Of a stretch of DNA of 64,000 bases, positions 23,604 to 31,879 are shown piece after piece. A model generated the notes under the pieces. That model had not been told where the DNA came from. It saw only the letters and a list, made by a program, of their open reading frames with translations, and ran no database searches. Source of the DNA: Nocardioides sp. InS609-2 (GTDB lineage: Bacteria > Actinomycetota > Actinomycetes > Propionibacteriales > Nocardioidaceae); NCBI RefSeq assembly GCF_023208195.1, contig NZ_CP060034.1, positions 4,030,001-4,094,000 on the forward strand. Reading direction: 5' to 3'. A program made the position numbers and the translations under genes. The first letter of the stretch is position 1. Every line of letters starts with the position of its first letter.

Positions 23604-24212
23604 CTATGTCCGGGACTGCCAGTTGAGCGCGCCGATCAGCACCATCCGCAGCTGGGTGCGCGCGCGCTCGACGATCTTGGCCTCGCTCTCGGGCCCGGCC
23701 GCGATCAGCGCCTCGGCGGTCATCACGACCGAGCCGACGATGAGGTGTGCGAGCACCTGGAGGTCGTCGCTCGACCAGGCGTCGGTGGCCGGCAGCCGAC
23801 CGAGGTCCATCGCGAGCTCTCGCTCGAAGAGCTCGATCTGGTGCCGGATCTGCTCGCGCACGCCCGGCGGCCCGGCCGTGCGCTCGCGGGTGATGAAACC
23901 GAAGTGCGCGCGCTGGGCGTGGACGTGCTCGACCAGCACCGCCAGGGAGTTGTCGATGATGTCGGCGAAGTCGGGGTCGCGGTGGCGTACGTCGCGGAGC
24001 AGCTCCCTCAGCGACACGAACGACTCGTCGACCAGAGCCAGTCCGAGAGCATCCACCGACGCGAAGTGCCGGTAGAACGCGGTCGGCACGATGCCGACCT
24101 CCTTGGCGACCTGACGCAGCGAGACGGCCGCGAGCGTCCCCTCGGCAGACAGCCGCAGAGCCGCGTCGAGGATCGCGCGGCGGGTGCGCTCCTTCTGCTC
24201 CGTACGGCTCAC
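23604..24212 (-). CDS. TetR-family repressor, likely of the desaturase operon
   Basis: A 202-residue regulator. GTG 24212 (VSRTEQKERTRRAILDAAL) is preferred over a longer frame to 24269, which would cover operator DNA. The helix-turn-helix is TLAAVSLRQVAKEVGIVPTA and FYRHFASVDALGLALVDE follows. The C-terminal ligand domain is like those of FadR/DesT-type regulators sensing acyl-CoA. It is divergent from the reductase-desaturase operon, and two related 16-bp palindromes lie in the shared promoter region. Confidence 0.88.
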   Translation of the reverse strand: MSRTEQKERTRRAILDAALRLSAEGTLAAVSLRQVAKEVGIVPTAFYRHFASVDALGLALVDESFVSLRELLRDVRHRDPDFADIIDNSLAVLVEHVHAQRAHFGFITRERTAGPPGVREQIRHQIELFERELAMDLGRLPATDAWSSDDLQVLAHLIVGSVVMTAEALIAAGPESEAKIVERARTQLRMVLIGALNWQSRT

Positions 24213-24231
24213 CGGGTCAGGATATCGATGA

Positions 24232-24247
24232 GTGAACGAACGTCCAC
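24232..24247. promoter_or_regulatory. TetR operator 1
   Basis: GTGAACG-AA-CGTCCAC is a palindrome with six of seven pairs matched, 20 bases before the TetR start. It is related to the site at 24321 and is the likely autoregulatory operator. Confidence 0.6.
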
Positions 24248-24286
24248 GAACGAAGTGGGCGTGGGCCACGTCACTCCAGTCGGTGG

Positions 24287-24316
24287 TTGACCGTACCCGC
24301 GGTACCTGGTCATAGT
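24287..24316 (+). promoter_or_regulatory. Promoter of the reductase-desaturase operon
   Basis: TTGACC at 24287-24292 and CATAGT at 24311-24316 are separated by 18 bases and form the best primary-sigma promoter in this region. Operator 2 begins five bases after the -10 and would cover the start point, which fits repression. Confidence 0.65.
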
Positions 24317-24320
24317 TTTG

Positions 24321-24336
24321 GTGTACACACGTTCAC
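24321..24336. promoter_or_regulatory. TetR operator 2
   Basis: GTGTACA-CA-CGTTCAC shares the CGTTCAC half exactly with the inverse of operator 1 and keeps five of seven pairs. It sits on the expected transcription start of the desaturase operon, 20 bases before the ATG. Confidence 0.55.
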
Positions 24337-24355
24337 TGAAATGTGAGGGAGACCG

Positions 24356-25444
24356 ATGAGCCTGGCCCAGTCCCTGCTCCGCTCCCGGGCCGTCGCCGCG
24401 CTCACGTCGCCGCACGGTGTGGACCGCTACCTCGAGATCGTGAACCCGATGTGGGCAGCCGCCGAGGTGCGCGCCCGGGTGGTCCACGTACGCCGCGAGA
24501 CGTCGGGGGAGCACCCGGTCGCGACCCTGACGCTGCAGCCGACCTCGACGTGGCGCGGCCACCGGGCCGGCCAGTACGTCCAGGTCGGCGTCGAGCTGCC
24601 CGGCAGTTCGCGTCGCCTCGCCCGGTGCTTCTCGATCTCCTCTGCCGCGTCGGCGCCGGGGGAGCAGTTCACGCTGACCATCCGCGCCCACGACGAGGGC
24701 CAGGTGTCGAAGTTCCTGGTGCGCGACGCGCGGCTCGGCCAGGTCCTGCACCTCAGCCAGGCAGACGGTGAGTTCACGCTGACGGGCAGCCCGGCAACGC
24801 CCAGCCCGCACCCGGTCCTGCTGATCAGCGGCGGATCGGGCATCACGCCGGTCATGTCGATGGTCCGCACGCTGCTGCGTGACGGGTACGACCGTCGGGC
24901 CAACCGACCGGTCACGTTCGTCCACTACGCGCGGTCGGCCGGCGACCAGATTTTCGCCGACGAGCTCGCCGAGATCGCCGCAGCCGACAACGACATCGAT
25001 GTGCACGTGCACCACGGTGACGACCGGTTCTCGGCCATCGCGCTGGCCCGGCTCGTGCCCGGTTTCCGCGACGTCGACACCTGGGCCTGCGGGCCGGCCG
25101 GACTCATCGACCTCGTGTGCGCGGCGTACGACACGAGCGACCGGCTGCGCCTCGAGTTCTTCAAGCCGCCGAGCGTGGCCTCCGGCTCCGCCGACGGCGA
25201 CGTCACATTCACCACCAGTGACCGATCGGCCGCCAACACCGGCACCCCACTGCTCGTGCAGGCGGAGGCAGTCGGTCTCACGCCGGTGTTCGGCTGCCGG
25301 ATGGGCATCTGCTTCACGTGCATCTCCCGCAAGACCGAGGGCACGGTCCGCAACGTGCTCACGGGCGAGGAGTCCTCGCTGCCCGACGAGGACATCCGCA
25401 TCTGTGTCTCTGCCCCGGTCGGCGACTGCGTCGTCGACCTCTGA
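24356..25444 (+). CDS. Ferredoxin reductase-type electron donor for fatty acid desaturase (Rv3230c-like)
   Basis: A 362-residue fusion of a ferredoxin-NADP reductase module and a plant-type 2Fe-2S ferredoxin. The FAD motif is RCFSISSA (R-x-Y/F-S), the NAD motif GGSGITPVMSMV and a C-terminal ACGPAGLID. The cluster ligands lie in CRMGICFTC with the last Cys in ICVSAP. Mycobacterial Rv3230c has the same layout and passes electrons to the stearoyl-CoA desaturase DesA3, which matches the next gene. GAGGGAG precedes the ATG by five bases. Confidence 0.93.
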   Translation: MSLAQSLLRSRAVAALTSPHGVDRYLEIVNPMWAAAEVRARVVHVRRETSGEHPVATLTLQPTSTWRGHRAGQYVQVGVELPGSSRRLARCFSISSAASAPGEQFTLTIRAHDEGQVSKFLVRDARLGQVLHLSQADGEFTLTGSPATPSPHPVLLISGGSGITPVMSMVRTLLRDGYDRRANRPVTFVHYARSAGDQIFADELAEIAAADNDIDVHVHHGDDRFSAIALARLVPGFRDVDTWACGPAGLIDLVCAAYDTSDRLRLEFFKPPSVASGSADGDVTFTTSDRSAANTGTPLLVQAEAVGLTPVFGCRMGICFTCISRKTEGTVRNVLTGEESSLPDEDIRICVSAPVGDCVVDL

Positions 25445-25445
25445 C

Positions 25446-25480
25446 GTCTCGATGTGGGCCTGCGGCCCTACTCGACCACC
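25446..25480. repeat. REP-like intergenic palindrome
   Basis: GTCTCGAT, then the GGGCC-TGC-GGCCC hairpin, then CTCGACCACC. I recognise this GGTGGTCGAG...ATCGAGAC layout as a short intergenic repeat common in Nocardioides-type genomes. It starts two bases after the reductase stop and may modulate expression between the reductase and the desaturase. Confidence 0.6.
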
Positions 25481-25500
25481 GAATGAACGGAAGGAACACC

Positions 25501-26592
25501 ATGACCACCACCCTGACCCCCGACCAGCTCGAGGAGTTCGGCAACGAGCTCGACGCGATCCGTCAGCGCGTGATCGCCGACCTCGGCGAGGACGATGCGG
25601 CGTACATCCGCGACATCGTCAAGAAGCAGCGCCAGTTCGAGATCGCGGGCCGGGCGCTGTTCTACCTGCCGCCCGCCTGGCCGTTGGCTGTCGCTGCACT
25701 GAGCGTGTCGAAGATCCTCGACAACATGGAGATCGGCCACAACGTCATGCACGGGCAGTACGACTGGATGGGCGACCCCGGCCTGAGCTCGCGGATGTAC
25801 GAGTGGGACAACGTCTGCCCGAGCGAGCAGTGGAAGTACAGCCACAACTACATCCATCACACGTTCACCAACATCCTCGGCAAGGACCGCGACATCGGCT
25901 ACGGCGTGCTGCGGATGGACGAGGACCAGAAGTGGCACCCCTACTACCTCGGCAACCCCTTGTACGCCGTGTTGCTGATGGTGTTCTTCGAGTGGGGCGT
26001 GGCGATGCACGACCTCGAGGTGGAGAACCTCGTCGCGGGCAAGCGCAAGGTCTCCGAGAACAAGGCCCTGCACCGGGGCATCATGCGCAAGGTCAAGCGT
26101 CAGGCGCTGAAGGACTACGTGCTGTTCCCGGCGCTGACCGGCCCCTTCTTCCCGCTGACGCTGGCAGGCAACGCCACAGCCAACCTGGTCCGCAACATCT
26201 GGGCCTTCAACATCATCTTCTGCGGTCACTTCCCGGCGGGCGTCGCGACGTTCTCCGAGGAGGAGTGCGAGGACGAGTCGCGTGGTCACTGGTACTACCG
26301 GCAGCTGCTGGGCTCTGCCAACATCACCGGCAGCCCGCTCTTCCACCTGATGAGCGGCAATCTGAGTCACCAGATCGAGCACCACCTGTTCCCCGACCTC
26401 CCGGCCCGCCGATACCCCGCGATCGCGCCCGAGGTGAAGGCACTGTGCGAGCGCTACGACCTGCCCTACAACACCGGGCCGCTGGGCAAGCAGCTCTGGA
26501 GCGTGGCCAGCAAGATCTGCCGCCTCGCGCTGCCGGGCAGGTCGCGATCCCACGATCCGGAGCCGGTTGTCGAGCCGGCGTTGGCTGCCTGA
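25501..26592 (+). CDS. Acyl-CoA delta-9 fatty acid desaturase (DesA3-like)
   Basis: A 363-residue membrane di-iron desaturase. The three histidine boxes are GHNVMH, HNYIHH and HQIEHH. Two pairs of hydrophobic segments lie at about 55-75 and 145-170 / 205-250. ATG 25501 follows AAGGAAC. With its electron donor encoded upstream it should convert stearoyl/palmitoyl-CoA to the delta-9 unsaturated product and so tune membrane fluidity. Expression is probably acyl-CoA-responsive through the divergent TetR protein. Confidence 0.94.
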   Translation: MTTTLTPDQLEEFGNELDAIRQRVIADLGEDDAAYIRDIVKKQRQFEIAGRALFYLPPAWPLAVAALSVSKILDNMEIGHNVMHGQYDWMGDPGLSSRMYEWDNVCPSEQWKYSHNYIHHTFTNILGKDRDIGYGVLRMDEDQKWHPYYLGNPLYAVLLMVFFEWGVAMHDLEVENLVAGKRKVSENKALHRGIMRKVKRQALKDYVLFPALTGPFFPLTLAGNATANLVRNIWAFNIIFCGHFPAGVATFSEEECEDESRGHWYYRQLLGSANITGSPLFHLMSGNLSHQIEHHLFPDLPARRYPAIAPEVKALCERYDLPYNTGPLGKQLWSVASKICRLALPGRSRSHDPEPVVEPALAA

Positions 26593-26602
26593 GACTGAGG
26601 AC

Positions 26603-26818
26603 ATGAAGGATCACCTCAGCAAGGGCGAGATCCGCAAGGACGCCGTACAGAACGTCGTCGAGGCAGCCGCCGACACCGTCGGCCAGGTGACGACGATCAT
26701 CACCGGCGCGGTGCGACAACTCGCTGGGGTGCTGGGCGGATTCGCAACGGAGGTGTTCGAGATCAAGGACGCAGCCCGCCAGGCGGCCGAAGACGACGAG
26801 CGGGATGTCGAGGCCTGA
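26603..26818 (+). CDS. Small helical protein of unknown function
   Basis: A 71-residue protein from ATG 26603, with GAGGAC five bases upstream and only 10 bases after the desaturase stop. It has a charged N-terminus, an amphipathic segment around VGQVTTIITGAVRQLAGVLG and an acidic tail. No family is recognised. Its position suggests it belongs to the desaturase operon, perhaps membrane-peripheral. Confidence 0.65.
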   Translation: MKDHLSKGEIRKDAVQNVVEAAADTVGQVTTIITGAVRQLAGVLGGFATEVFEIKDAARQAAEDDERDVEA

Positions 26819-26857
26819 CCGGCTGCATGATTCCCGCGGCAACGGGTACTTGACTGC

Positions 26858-27451
26858 ATGCTTCGTGTTGCCATCCTCGACGACTACCCCGTCGTCGTCT
26901 CCGGACTCCGGGCCATGCTCGAGCCGTACGCCGACCGCGTCACCGTCGTGACCCTCAACCGGGGCCAGGTCGCCGGACCCGGCATCGACATGGTCCTGTA
27001 CGACGCGCGGCTGGCCGACACCGACGTTCCGCTGCGTCAGATCATCGGCGCGTTCAAGATGCCCGTCGTCCTCTACACGTGGGGCTTCTCGCCGCGGCTC
27101 GCCCGCGAGAGCCTCGCGGCCGGCGTACAGGCGTGCGTGTCGAAGTCGCTCGACGCCGTCGATCTGGTGACCGCGCTCGAGAAGGTCGCCGGTGGCTCCG
27201 TCGTCGTCATGCCAGATCCCTGTGCCGATGCGGCGGGCCGACCCGTGCACGAGCACGGCCTCAGCGCCCGCGAGCTCGAGGTGATCGTGCTGGTGGCGGA
27301 CGGCCTCAGCAACCAGGAGATCGCCGAGCGCAGCTTCGTGTCGGTCAACACCGTGCGGACCTACATCCGGTCGGCCTACCGCAAGATGGGCGTGGAACGA
27401 CGTACGCAGGCGGTCCGGTGGGTGACGGAGCACGGACTGGACTCCCGTTGA
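26858..27451 (+). CDS. Orphan LuxR-type response regulator
   Basis: A 197-residue regulator. The receiver has an acidic pair in VAILDDYPVVV, the Asp in MVLYDARLAD and the Lys in CVSKSLDAVD. The output domain is LSARELEVIVLVADGLSNQE with SVNTVRTYIRSAYRKMGVE. No kinase gene is adjacent. The receiver is short (about 115 residues) and its surroundings of the Asp differ from typical NarL proteins, so phosphorylation may be atypical. Confidence 0.85.
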   Translation: MLRVAILDDYPVVVSGLRAMLEPYADRVTVVTLNRGQVAGPGIDMVLYDARLADTDVPLRQIIGAFKMPVVLYTWGFSPRLARESLAAGVQACVSKSLDAVDLVTALEKVAGGSVVVMPDPCADAAGRPVHEHGLSARELEVIVLVADGLSNQEIAERSFVSVNTVRTYIRSAYRKMGVERRTQAVRWVTEHGLDSR

Positions 27452-27468
27452 GGGACGGGTCTCGGGCA

Positions 27469-27500
27469 CCCGCGGGGGTTCAGCAGCGAGCCCCCGTGGG
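27469..27500 (+). terminator. Hairpin after the orphan response regulator
   Basis: CCCGCGGGGG (27469-27478) pairs with CCCCCGTGGG (27491-27500) over ten positions with one G-T pair and a 12-base loop, 18 bases past the stop. Confidence 0.7.
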
Positions 27501-27612
27501 CCAGGGTCGTGTGACATGATCGGGTCACGTCGGAGGGCCGTCATCGTGACGGACCATGCGTTGCCGGCATCTGCCGCATGAGAAGCACACGGGCCGGAGC
27601 TGGAGCACCACG

Positions 27613-28380
27613 ATGACCACCACCGAACCGCCACCCGAGTACGACTTCCCCGAGCTGCTCGGCTCGCTGCACTCGCTTGCGCTCAGCATCGACGAGGTAC
27701 AGACCTTCCTCGAGGAGGTGGCCCGGCTCGCCGCCAGTCTCGTGGAGCCGCCGGCCTCCTGCGGCATCACCACCCACTACGACGGTCGCCCGGCGACAGC
27801 CGCGACCAGTGACCTGCGCGCCTCCCTCATCGACGAAGTCCAGTACGGCGCCGGTGACGGGCCGTGCCTGACCGCCATGCGCACCGGCGAGGTCATGGAG
27901 ATCCGGGACCTTGACAATGAGGAGCGGTGGCCCGAGTTCGTCACCGCAGCCCGCGAACGAGGGGTGCGCTGCATCCTGTCCATGCCTCTCGTGGTCCGCG
28001 GTGAGCGACGCGGGGCGCTCAACATCTACGGCTTCGAACGGCCGGAGGACTTCAACGAGGACGAGATCGCGCGCGCGAGAGTGTTCGCAGCGCAGGCGGC
28101 GACGGCTCTGTCGCTCACCCTGCGCCACATCGAGCAGGGGGAGCACGCCACCCAGCTCGAGGGCGCACTCCAGTCACGCTCGGTGATCGACCAGGCGATC
28201 GGCCTCTTGATGGGACAGCAGAAGTGCGACGCAGACAGCGCGTTCGCCCTGCTGCGGACGCACTCGCAGAACAACAACAAGCGGTTGCGTGACGTGGCCC
28301 GTGAGCTGATCGAGCGGCAGACCGGCCGCCCGCTGAGTCCGACGCCGACGTTCCGCCGCTCGGGCGACACCGTTACCTGA
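27613..28380 (+). CDS. GAF and ANTAR domain RNA-binding regulator
   Basis: A 255-residue protein from ATG 27613. The GAF domain covers about 15-165 (YGAGDGPCLTAMRTGE, RGVRCILSMPLVVRGERRGA). An ANTAR domain of about 60 residues follows (LQSRSVIDQAIGLLMGQQKC, FALLRTHSQNNNKRLRDVA). ANTAR domains bind paired RNA hexaloop hairpins and prevent termination. The GAF part presumably senses a ligand or redox cue. It converges on a damaged ANTAR gene and lies near a second SigF-like gene. Confidence 0.9.
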   Translation: MTTTEPPPEYDFPELLGSLHSLALSIDEVQTFLEEVARLAASLVEPPASCGITTHYDGRPATAATSDLRASLIDEVQYGAGDGPCLTAMRTGEVMEIRDLDNEERWPEFVTAARERGVRCILSMPLVVRGERRGALNIYGFERPEDFNEDEIARARVFAAQAATALSLTLRHIEQGEHATQLEGALQSRSVIDQAIGLLMGQQKCDADSAFALLRTHSQNNNKRLRDVARELIERQTGRPLSPTPTFRRSGDTVT

Positions 28381-28386
28381 CCCGAC

Positions 28387-28688
28387 TCAGTCGGCCGGCT
28401 CCTGGCCGTGGGGGGTGGCCCGGCGCAGCACCTGCTCCACCACGCGCGCCAAGGCGGGTAGGTCGCCGGTGCCGTTGCTGAGCGAGAGCACTAGGGCCGC
28501 GGCGAGATCGCGCACCTTGGTGTTGGTGTTCTGCGACCACCGCATCAGGAGGCCGAACGCGGTGTCGGCGTCGACTCCGTAACCGAACATCAGCACGCCC
28601 TTGGCCTGGTCGATCACGGGTTGGCTGCTCAGCGCGTCGCACAGGTCGTGGTTCTCACGGCGGCGACATCGTAGAGGTCAGTCATCAT
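28387..28688 (-). pseudogene. Small ANTAR protein gene with an N-terminal frameshift
   Basis: AGGA eight bases upstream of ATG 28688 opens the peptide MMTDLYDVAAVRTTTC, which stops after 19 codons. In another frame ENHDLCDALSSQPVIDQAKG leads into a complete ANTAR domain (MFGYGVDADTAFGLLMRWSQ) down to 28387. The frames meet near GCCGCCGTGAGAACC (about 28650). Inserting one base gives a normal 100-residue M-T-D-L-Y-D-V-A-type ANTAR protein. GTG 28617 could still start a 76-residue form lacking part of the first helix. Either a real mutation or a sequence error. Confidence 0.75.
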
Positions 28689-28875
28689 GGTGCGATTCCT
28701 AGGTGCAGAAGCCGGGTGCGACGAGTTGTCGCTGGCTGATGTCCCAACCGCCCCGGAGAGTGCCTGACAGATATCAACCGCTCTGCAGGACTTGCGGTGA
28801 TTCGGGAGAGGGGTATGGTCGGGCTACCGCGTCAGGCAGCCGGCCGGGATCCCTTCACACTCTGTGGAGTTCCTG

Positions 28876-29685
28876 ATGACTATTCTCGTTGACCGATCTC
28901 GTGGTGCCCAGCCTTCCCGGGCCGAACGTTCTGCCCTGACCCACGACCTGTTCGCCCGACTTCACGCCGACCCGGCCGCGCCCGATCCGGACGACCTGGT
29001 CGATCAGATCGTTCGCCTCAACCTGCGCATCGCCACCGCGGTCGCGGCCCGCTATCGCGGTCGGGGCGTCGACGAGGAGGACCTGCAGCAGGCCGCCTCG
29101 CACGGCCTGGTCAAGGCGGTGCTGAATTTCGACCCGGCGCATGGCAAGGACTTCCTGACCTACGCCGTCCCCACGATCCGCGGTGAGGTGCAGCGCTACT
29201 TCCGCGACTACAGCTGGACCGTCCGACCGCCGCGGCGCATCCAGGAGCTGCAGTGGCACGTCAGCCAGTGCGTCGACCGGCTCTCGTCCGAGCTGGGGCG
29301 GGAGCCCACTGAGGAGGACGTGCTGGCCGACCTCGACATCGGCTACGCCGAGTACGCCGAGGCAGTCTCCGCCTACGGGTCCTTCCGACCGCCGTCGATC
29401 GACCAGCCGGTCGCAGATCTGGGCGGGCTCACGGTGGGAGAGGCCCTGGCCGACTCCGACAACTGGAGAGGTGCGGTGGAGGCGCGCCTGGTGCTTGCGC
29501 CGCTGTTGCGTGGCCTCACCGAGCGGGAGCGCCGGATCCTGCACCTGCGCTTCGTGGAGGAACTCACCCAGCAGCAGATCGGCGACGAGTACGGCGTCGC
29601 CCAGATGCAGGTCTCGCGGTGGCTGAGCGGCATCCTTCAACAGCTTCGCGACCAGCTCGAGCCAGACCTTCTCCAGGCAGGCTGA
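28876..29685 (+). CDS. Second SigB/SigF-type sigma factor
   Basis: A 269-residue group 3 sigma factor. ATG 28876 is preferred because GGAG lies six bases upstream; GTG 28864 adds four residues. Region 2 is DLQQAASHGLVKAVLNFDPA and FLTYAVPTIRGEVQRYFRDY. Region 4 is TQQQIGDEYGVAQMQVSRWL. It diverges clearly from the paralogue at 12022 (no long N-terminal extension, W in the region 2.4-3 linker). No anti-sigma gene is adjacent. Upstream, GGGTAT at 28811-28816 is a SigB/SigF-like -10, but no good GTTT -35 is seen. Confidence 0.88.
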   Translation: MTILVDRSRGAQPSRAERSALTHDLFARLHADPAAPDPDDLVDQIVRLNLRIATAVAARYRGRGVDEEDLQQAASHGLVKAVLNFDPAHGKDFLTYAVPTIRGEVQRYFRDYSWTVRPPRRIQELQWHVSQCVDRLSSELGREPTEEDVLADLDIGYAEYAEAVSAYGSFRPPSIDQPVADLGGLTVGEALADSDNWRGAVEARLVLAPLLRGLTERERRILHLRFVEELTQQQIGDEYGVAQMQVSRWLSGILQQLRDQLEPDLLQAG

Positions 29686-30201
29686 CAGGCGGTCGAGACC
29701 ATCCGGGAGCTGTTCACGGGCGACCTGGTCACCTACGACGGTGAGCTGTTCCGCGTGGACTTCGTGCGGCTGTGGGACCTGCCGGACGAGCCGATACCTA
29801 TCGGCATTGCCGTCTCGCGTGACGCGACCGACGGCGCGGCGAAGATCGGTGCGGGTGCGCGGGCCATCGGTCAGATCCCGGTCTGCTGGGATGCCGACGA
29901 GGGGATCGCCGTACGGCGAGCGCAGCAGTTCCGCTGGTTCGTGGGCGGGTGGGCCGTCAGCGCGGACCTGCCCACCACTGCCGGCTTCGCGGGGGCGACG
30001 AAGCTCGTACGACCCGAAGACGCCTCCGACCAGATCGCCTGCGGCCCCGACCTCGACGTCATCGTGGAGAAGGTCGGGCCGTTCTGGGATGCGGGCTTCA
30101 CCGACATCGCCCTGGTCCAGGTGGGTGGCGAGTCGTGCGGCACCTTCCTCGACAAGGCGGCAGAACCGCTGCTGGAGAAGCTACACGCGGCAGCCGGCTG
30201 A
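29686..30201 (+). pseudogene. Remnant of an F420-dependent LLM-class oxidoreductase
   Basis: Directly after, and in frame with, the sigma factor stop codon, the sequence reads AVETIRELFTGDLVTYDGEL and ends VGGESCGTFLDKAAEPLLEK. This is the C-terminal part of the F420-dependent glucose-6-phosphate dehydrogenase-like LLM family. About the first 180 residues are missing. An internal gap of roughly 30 residues is also apparent between GAGARAIGQ and IPVCWDADEG. A GTG at 29755 could give 148 residues, but the barrel would be incomplete. It is best read as a deletion scar. Confidence 0.75.
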
Positions 30202-30316
30202 AGTTGGTGTCGGCAACCCGAGACGGCGTGGCCTGCGTGAGGCCTCACCGCGGCGGGTCGCCGACATCACCCGGTATCCCGAATCCCGCTGCTCAAACGG
30301 GGCCGACCCAGCGTGC

Positions 30317-30988
30317 TCAGCGAGACGGCAGGGCCGAGACGTGGGCGACTAGGTCGGCCGGGTCATCGTGGACAACGTCGGCACCGGCGTGCACGAGCTC
30401 GTCGGCGGAGAACCCGCCGCACCTGAGACCCACCGAGTACCACCGCAGGTCGCCGGCGGCACGCATGTCCCACACGGAGTCCCCGACGGCCAACCCCCGA
30501 TCACCACCGACTCGCGCCAGGGCCACCTCGAGGAGCTCGGGTGCCGGTTTGCCCGTGTCGACCTGGTCGCCGGCCACCCACCCGTCGAGATCGCCGGCAT
30601 CGTCGATCTTCTCGAGTGCCGCCCGCGTCTGTTCCTCGGACCCCGAGCTCGCCGCGACCACCCGGAAGCCGTGCTGCTTGAGCGAGCTGATCAGCCGGTG
30701 TCCGCCGGGCATCACCTCGACGTGGTGCATCGCCTGCGAGTAGTGGGCGTCGTGACGCTTGCGAATCTCGTCACCAGCGGCCCGTTCGGTGCTGTCGCCG
30801 GCGAGATGTGGCACCAGCAGCTCGCCGGTCATGCCGATGGCGCGGTGGATGCGCCACTCCGGGATGACCCTGCCGACCTCGGCGAAGGCGTCGGCCCACG
30901 CGCGGACGTGGTGGTAGTTGGAGTCGACCAGGGTGCCGTCCACATCCAGCACGACCGTGTCGACGGGCCGTTCTTCGTCCCTGTGCAT
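30317..30988 (-). CDS. HAD-family phosphatase (phosphoglycolate phosphatase/beta-PGM-like)
   Basis: A 223-residue HAD hydrolase. Motif I is DVDGTLVDS with nucleophile and acid Asp, motif II VVAASSGS, motif III the Lys in DTGKPAPE, and motif IV VGDSVWDM. The alpha-helical cap follows motif I (RAWADAFAEVG...). Substrate is a small phosphate ester; CbbY-like, phosphonatase-like and Gph-like options remain. It is 51 bases downstream of the hydrolase gene on the same strand. Confidence 0.9.
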   Translation of the reverse strand: MHRDEERPVDTVVLDVDGTLVDSNYHHVRAWADAFAEVGRVIPEWRIHRAIGMTGELLVPHLAGDSTERAAGDEIRKRHDAHYSQAMHHVEVMPGGHRLISSLKQHGFRVVAASSGSEEQTRAALEKIDDAGDLDGWVAGDQVDTGKPAPELLEVALARVGGDRGLAVGDSVWDMRAAGDLRWYSVGLRCGGFSADELVHAGADVVHDDPADLVAHVSALPSR

Positions 30989-31039
30989 GCCGTGCGGTAC
31001 CCGTGGAGGTCGCGATCATGCGGACTCAGCCCTCAGCCC

Positions 31040-31879
31040 TCAGACCGAGCGCGCCCGGCGGATGACCTCGGCCGCCAGCTCCTCCGGCGCCTCCTCGGGG
31101 ATCCAGTGGCTGACGCCCTCGAGCACCTCGAGGTGGTAGTCGGCCTCGACGTACGACGCGGTCAGTTCGGCGCCCTCGCGAGCAATCGCGGTGTCGCCGT
31201 CGCTCCACACATGGGTGGTCGGCACGCTCACCCGCCGACCCAGGCCGCGCGGGGTGGGGAGAAGCATGGCGCGGTACCAGCCCAGCGCGTGCGGCAGCGC
31301 ACCTGTGAGCACGACCTCGTCGCGGTAGCGGCTGATCTGTTCCGCGGTCATGCCCGAAGCGCGCAGGAAGCTCTCGCCGTATCTGCCCGACAGCACGTGC
31401 TCCGGCAACCAGGGCAGCTGGAACGCCACCATGTACCAGCTCTTGCGGAGCTGCCTCACGGTGCGGAACGTCTGCACCATCGCGCGCGGATGCGGCACCG
31501 AGACGGCGGTGAGGGTGCGCACCACCTCCGGTCGGGAGGCGGCCGTGGACCAGGCGACGGTGCCGCCCCAGTCGTGGCCGACGAGGTGTACGGCGTCGTG
31601 GCCGGTCGCCTCGATCAGGGCGACGACGTCGCCGACGAGCTGGTCGAGCCGGTAGTCGTGCCGCCCGGACGGACGCGCCCCGGGGGAGTAGCCGCGCTGG
31701 TCGGGAGCGACCGTGCGGAAGCCGGCCGCATGCAGGTGCGGCACCACAGTGGCCCAGGACGTCGACGTCTGCGGGAAGCCGTGCAGCAAGACGATGACGT
31801 CGCCGTCGGCCGGACCCTCGTCGCGGACGTCGAACGTCAGCCCGTCATGCGTGTACGACGTGAGGAGAGGCCCCATCAT
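31040..31879 (-). CDS. Alpha/beta-hydrolase, epoxide hydrolase-like
   Basis: A 279-residue hydrolase. VLLHGFPQTSTSW holds the oxyanion motif H-G-F-P, and the nucleophile elbow is VGHDWGGTVAW with Asp as nucleophile, as in epoxide hydrolases and haloacetate dehalogenases. A cap domain follows (SWYMVAFQLPWLPEHVLSGR), and VSHWIPEEAPE gives the catalytic His. The start ATG 31879 overlaps the stop of the regulator gene (ATGA), so the regulator probably controls it. Confidence 0.9.
   Translation of the reverse strand: MMGPLLTSYTHDGLTFDVRDEGPADGDVIVLLHGFPQTSTSWATVVPHLHAAGFRTVAPDQRGYSPGARPSGRHDYRLDQLVGDVVALIEATGHDAVHLVGHDWGGTVAWSTAASRPEVVRTLTAVSVPHPRAMVQTFRTVRQLRKSWYMVAFQLPWLPEHVLSGRYGESFLRASGMTAEQISRYRDEVVLTGALPHALGWYRAMLLPTPRGLGRRVSVPTTHVWSDGDTAIAREGAELTASYVEADYHLEVLEGVSHWIPEEAPEELAAEVIRRARSV

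Noticed and set aside
27509..27530. Third CRP-type box (TGTGAC...GTCACG) before the GAF-ANTAR gene
   Set aside because: The half-sites are separated by ten rather than six bases, so the spacing does not fit CRP.
28811..28816. SigF-dependent promoter of the second SigF-like gene
   Set aside because: GGGTAT is present, but no GTTT-like -35 lies 15-17 bases upstream.
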